NCBI RefSeq assembly: GCF_009183365.2
Contig: NZ_CP068230.1
Span: 1,331,001-1,395,000 of the forward strand
Source of the DNA: Shewanella algae
Lineage (GTDB): Bacteria > Pseudomonadota > Gammaproteobacteria > Enterobacterales > Shewanellaceae
Length of the DNA stretch: 64,000 nt
Reading direction: 5' to 3'
The notes under the pieces were generated by a model. It ran no database searches. It worked only from the letters and a program-made list of their open reading frames with translations, and was not told where the DNA came from. The position numbers were made by a program, and so were the translations under genes. Below are positions 60,888-64,000 of this stretch, piece after piece (position 1 is the first letter of the stretch; the number at the start of each line of letters is the position of its first letter).

Positions 60888-62000
60888 ATGGACGTCAGAC
60901 CTTTTCTCAAGGCTATGGTGGAGCGCAAGGCCTCGGATCTCTTTATTACCGCTGCCTTTCCTCCCAGTGCCAAGGTGGACGGTGAACTCAGGCCCTTGGC
61001 GGAAAACGCCTTTACCCCGGCGCAGTCGCTGGAGTTTGTTGAGTCTTTGATGACGCCGGAGCAGAAAAAGGAGTTTCACGAGACCCGCGAATGTAACTTT
61101 GCCGTGGGCGCCAAAGAGCTGGGGCGTTTCCGGGTCAGTGCCTTCTGGCAACGGGAGTCGGCGGGCTGCGTGATGCGGCGTATCGAAACCAAGATCCCTA
61201 CTGTGGAGCAGCTGTACCTGCCGCCCATTCTCAAAGACTTGGTAATGAGCAAGCGCGGATTGGTGATCATGGTCGGGGGAACCGGTACGGGTAAGTCCAC
61301 CTCGCTGGCGGCACTTATCGGTTACCGTAATGCTAATGCTAGGGGACACATACTCACCATCGAAGATCCGGTGGAATTTGTTCACCAACACGGCAAGAGC
61401 ATTATCACCCAGCGGGAAGTGGGTATAGATACCGAGTCGTTTGATGCGGCGCTCAAGAGCTCATTGCGCCAGGCGCCGGACGTTATCCTTATCGGTGAGA
61501 TCCGTACCCAGGAAACCATGGAGTTTGCCCTGTCGTTCGCCGAAACCGGCCACTTGTGTATGGCAACCCTGCACGCCAACAACGCCAACCAGGCGCTGGA
61601 TCGCATCATGCACCTGGTGCCAGAGAGTAAGCACCAACAACTGCTATTTGACCTGTCGCTTAACTTGCGCGGTATTGTGGCCCAGCAGTTGGTGCCCAAG
61701 GTGGACGGCAGCGGCCGGCGCGCCGCCATCGAAGTGCTGATCAACACCCCCAGGGTGGCCAGTCTTATTCAAAAGAACGAACTGCACGTGCTCAAGGATA
61801 CCATGGCCAAGTCCAACGAGCAGGGGATGCAAACCTTCGACCAGGCGTTGTTCAAGCTCTACTGTGAAGGGGAGATCAGCTACGCCGATGCACTGCATCA
61901 TGCCGACTCGCCAAACGACCTGCGACTCATGATTAAACTCCACAGCAATGACACCGGCAACTCAGGTTTCATGGAGGGAGTTACCCTGGATATGGATTAG
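60888..62000 (+). CDS. pilU: PilT-like retraction ATPase PilU
   Basis: 370 aa. Same architecture as PilT: Walker A MVGGTGTGKSTSLAALIGY, ILTIEDPVEFVHQHGKS, APDVILIGEIRTQET and AETGHLCMATLHANNANQAL. The AIRNLIRE motif of PilT is replaced by TPRVASLIQKNELHVLK, as in PilU. PilU assists PilT in retraction under load. AGGAG precedes ATG 60888. Confidence 0.95.
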   Translation: MDVRPFLKAMVERKASDLFITAAFPPSAKVDGELRPLAENAFTPAQSLEFVESLMTPEQKKEFHETRECNFAVGAKELGRFRVSAFWQRESAGCVMRRIETKIPTVEQLYLPPILKDLVMSKRGLVIMVGGTGTGKSTSLAALIGYRNANARGHILTIEDPVEFVHQHGKSIITQREVGIDTESFDAALKSSLRQAPDVILIGEIRTQETMEFALSFAETGHLCMATLHANNANQALDRIMHLVPESKHQQLLFDLSLNLRGIVAQQLVPKVDGSGRRAAIEVLINTPRVASLIQKNELHVLKDTMAKSNEQGMQTFDQALFKLYCEGEISYADALHHADSPNDLRLMIKLHSNDTGNSGFMEGVTLDMD

Positions 62001-62013
62001 TGGGAAAGCACTG

Positions 62014-62040
62014 CAAAAGGCGTCGGAATGACGCCTTTTT
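62014..62040 (+). terminator. Terminator of pilT-pilU
   Basis: AAAAGGCGTC / GACGCCTTTT stem, GGAAT loop, then TT. Confidence 0.92.
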
Positions 62041-62124
62041 TGTTTGTATTGAGTGGATTGTTCGAAAAAGAGCTATCTTTTTGTTATTGTGTTGCGCCTG
62101 TTTTGTGAAAAGGATGGAAGGGGA

Positions 62125-63234
62125 ATGCAATTGCAGCAAACCACTTTATTTTCAGCTTTGGGTCTGGCTCTGGCCGGTTGTTTCACTCTGCCGGCCGCGG
62201 CCGTGCCGGTTTCCGACGAGCTGGATATCGGCGGGGCGGTACGAGTCAACTATGGCTGGAAAGACTATGATGACGATGCCAAGTTGGAGTTCGAGCTGTT
62301 TCGCGCCGATGTCAAATACGATAACGGAGAACTGTTCGCGTCGGCTCAGTACCGCTGGTATCAGGATCAGGATGTGATCCAGCATGCCTTCTTTGGCTAT
62401 CGCTTTTCAGAAAACTCGGACATTCGCCTCGGGGTCACCCAGGTGCCTTTCGGTTTGCTGCCCTATGCGGCTCATTCCTTCTGGTTCGGCGCGACTTATT
62501 ATCTCGGCTTTGAAGACGACTATGATGCTGGTATTCACTGGCAGTACAACAAGGACGGCTGGCGCTACGATCTCGCCTGGTTTGCCAATGATGAATATGG
62601 CGACGGTAGCCGCTTCAAGCGCTATTCCTTCGATGTCGCCACCACAGAAAACGCCCCCTATGAAGAGGCAGGGCAGTTTAACGCCAGAGTCGAGCGCAGC
62701 CTGAAGTATGGCGAGTTTGCCCATAAACTGGGCGCTTCTGTGCAATATAGCCGTTTGGACTACAAGCCAATGGCCGGCGCCGTTGCCGGTGAAGACACAG
62801 ATGGCTTGGCGGTAGCAGCCCATTGGCAAATGGATTGGCACGCCTGGCAGACTCAGGTGCAGTATCTGCATTATGACTATGACATGCCAGGCGAGCGTTT
62901 GGCACTGTCGGCCTTTGCCTACCCGTTTGAGATAGCGGCCGAGGCCGATGTGCTCACATTTAACCTTTCGCGCACCATAGATGTTGATTGGGGCCCTATC
63001 ACTCAGCTCAACTGTTATAACGACTACAGCCAGGTATTTGCCTCGGGTACCGGGTTGGATGATTCGGTGCAGAATGTCACAGGATGCGCCATCAGCGCCG
63101 GTAAGTTTTACTCCTACGTGGACTGGATCGCCGGTAAAAACATGTGGTTTGTCAACGGCCCCGGCATAGGTATTGCCGAAGGCGACAGCAGCTGGCATTC
63201 AAGGCTGAATATCAATGTTGGCTTCTACTTTTAA
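62125..63234 (+). CDS. Outer-membrane porin-like beta-barrel protein
   Basis: 369 aa with a signal peptide (LFSALGLALAGCFTLPAAA, cut before VPVSDELD). The mature chain alternates polar and aromatic residues in strand-like runs (ELDIGGAVRVNYGWKDY, LFASAQYRWYQDQDV) and ends in Phe (LNINVGFYF), as expected for an outer-membrane barrel; resembles the Shewanella porin group related to OprP/phosphate-selective porins. Substrate unknown. ATG 62125 with GGAAGGGGA upstream is chosen over a start at 62053 without one. Confidence 0.8.
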   Translation: MQLQQTTLFSALGLALAGCFTLPAAAVPVSDELDIGGAVRVNYGWKDYDDDAKLEFELFRADVKYDNGELFASAQYRWYQDQDVIQHAFFGYRFSENSDIRLGVTQVPFGLLPYAAHSFWFGATYYLGFEDDYDAGIHWQYNKDGWRYDLAWFANDEYGDGSRFKRYSFDVATTENAPYEEAGQFNARVERSLKYGEFAHKLGASVQYSRLDYKPMAGAVAGEDTDGLAVAAHWQMDWHAWQTQVQYLHYDYDMPGERLALSAFAYPFEIAAEADVLTFNLSRTIDVDWGPITQLNCYNDYSQVFASGTGLDDSVQNVTGCAISAGKFYSYVDWIAGKNMWFVNGPGIGIAEGDSSWHSRLNINVGFYF

Positions 63235-63273
63235 CGGCTGAAGCTGGTAAGAATAAAAACAAATGGAGGTGTT

Positions 63274-63855
63274 ATGGTGAAGGTGTTCAAGCCCTTGGCA
63301 AGATTGAATTTAACCGGGCCTGCATTGAAGAGGCTGGCTTTTACAGCATTGGCTTTAGCGCCCACGGCGGCTGTTGCCGGTCAGTGCCCCGATTACCTCA
63401 ATATCAAGTTGAGAAAGCTCCATTCCCAGGAGTCTGTCGACCTATGTGAACTCACCCAAGGTAAACCTGTGCTTCTGGTCAATACCGCCAGCAATTGTGG
63501 TTTTACGCCTCAATTCAAAGCGCTTGAAGCCCTGCATAAGGACTACCGCGAGCGCGGGCTGGTGGTGATAGGTTTCCCATCCGATGACTTCTTCCAGGAA
63601 GAAAACGAAGAGAAAGATACCGCCAAGGTGTGCTACATCAACTATGGCGTGACCTTTACCATGGTGGCTACCTCTGCGGTTCGTGGCAGTGATGTGAACC
63701 CGGTATTTGCCTATCTGGGGCAGCAGGCCGGCGCGCCCAAGTGGAACTTCTACAAGTACCTGGTCAGTGGCGACGGTAAACAGGTGCAGAGCTTTAACTC
63801 CAGAGTCAAACCCGATAGTGATGAATTGATCAAAGCGATTGAATCTGTGCTTTAA
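63274..63855 (+). CDS. Exported glutathione peroxidase-family protein
   Basis: 193 aa. A signal peptide-like N-terminus (LKRLAFTALALAPTAAVAG) precedes a GPx/BtuE thioredoxin fold. The active-site Cys is in LLVNTASNCGFTPQFKALEA, with the partner Trp-Asn in PKWNFYKYLV. The usual FPCNQFG-type Gln segment reads FPSDDFFQEE, so the catalytic Gln may be replaced or shifted. Probably a periplasmic peroxidase using thioredoxin-type reductant. GGAGG lies before the ATG. Confidence 0.88.
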   Translation: MVKVFKPLARLNLTGPALKRLAFTALALAPTAAVAGQCPDYLNIKLRKLHSQESVDLCELTQGKPVLLVNTASNCGFTPQFKALEALHKDYRERGLVVIGFPSDDFFQEENEEKDTAKVCYINYGVTFTMVATSAVRGSDVNPVFAYLGQQAGAPKWNFYKYLVSGDGKQVQSFNSRVKPDSDELIKAIESVL

Positions 63856-63889
63856 TATCTGACTTATTCGTTTTCTATCTGAGGTGATT

Positions 63890-64000
63890 TTGGCTAAGTT
63901 TATCGGTCTTGATAAAGACAAGGGCCACGCCGGGCGTGGTAAAACCGGGATATTGCTGTTGAATCTGGGGACGCCGGACGCACCGACACCCGCGGCGGTG
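63890..64000 (+). CDS. hemH: Ferrochelatase, N-terminal part
   Basis: Runs off the window. KTGILLLNLGTPDAPTPAAV is the ferrochelatase N-terminal signature. TTG 63890 with GAGGTG just upstream is the likely start; GTG 63884 is possible. HemH inserts iron into protoporphyrin IX. Confidence 0.88.
   Translation, partial: MAKFIGLDKDKGHAGRGKTGILLLNLGTPDAPTPAAV

Overview
The window looks like chromosome from a marine gammaproteobacterium of the genus Shewanella. Three things point there: a complete Shewanella-type N-acetylglucosamine/chitin catabolic locus (NagR of the LacI family, NagK, NagB-II, NagX, NagP, a GH20 lipoprotein and a TonB receptor), the glycogen gene order malQ-glgB-glgX-glgP-glgC-glgA, and the standard housekeeping blocks yggX-mutY/trmB-yggL-glsB and hemW-rdgB-DUF4426-yggU-yggT-proC-yggS/pilT-pilU. 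The rather high GC would fit a high-GC member such as the S. algae group, but the species cannot be fixed from this sequence.

Layout. 1-10.2 kb: glycogen operon with overlapping or nearly overlapping genes. 10.3-18.2 kb: a membrane PAS-GGDEF-EAL protein, a DEAD-box helicase, a small lipoprotein made of 13-residue repeats, a COG0523 GTPase and a MATE exporter. 18.3-36.5 kb: ndh followed by the chitin/GlcNAc locus, with four NagR-type operators (about 21.1, 27.1, 30.4 and 35.0 kb); it is interrupted at 24-26 kb by an unusual repeat array that carries an intact ISL3-family insertion sequence. 36.9-37.1 kb: tRNA-Thr and tRNA-Phe. 37.4-44 kb: accessory genes, namely cytochrome b561/YceI, a thioredoxin-like protein, a RibD-C protein, a P-loop kinase, a CmlA/FloR-type exporter behind a leader-peptide/hairpin attenuator, and an HlyD/DUF2955 efflux pair in AT-richer DNA. 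44.5-48 kb: yggX, mutY, trmB, yggL, glsB. 48.1-49.7 kb: a second, longer copy of the same repeat array. 50-64 kb: DUF2884, LysR, a DUF885 hydrolase, the hemW-to-yggS block, pilT-pilU, a porin-like protein, an exported glutathione peroxidase and the start of hemH.

How the genes work together. The glycogen genes cover synthesis (GlgC, GlgA, GlgB) and breakdown (GlgP, GlgX, MalQ). The chitin locus takes oligosaccharides across the outer membrane (TonB receptor), trims them (GH20), imports GlcNAc (NagP), then phosphorylates, deacetylates and deaminates it (NagK, NagA, NagB-II) under NagR control.

The least ordinary content is: (1) a 13-codon leader peptide plus a perfect 10-bp hairpin ahead of the CmlA/FloR-like gene, laid out like an antibiotic-inducible translational attenuator; (2) two arrays of alternating structured modules in which a recurring CA(G/T)GGATG-type hairpin keeps its loop while its flanking stem bases change in complementary pairs; (3) about 263-bp IS5-type MITEs with YTAR target duplications, one ending at a stop codon and another ending just before a Shine-Dalgarno.
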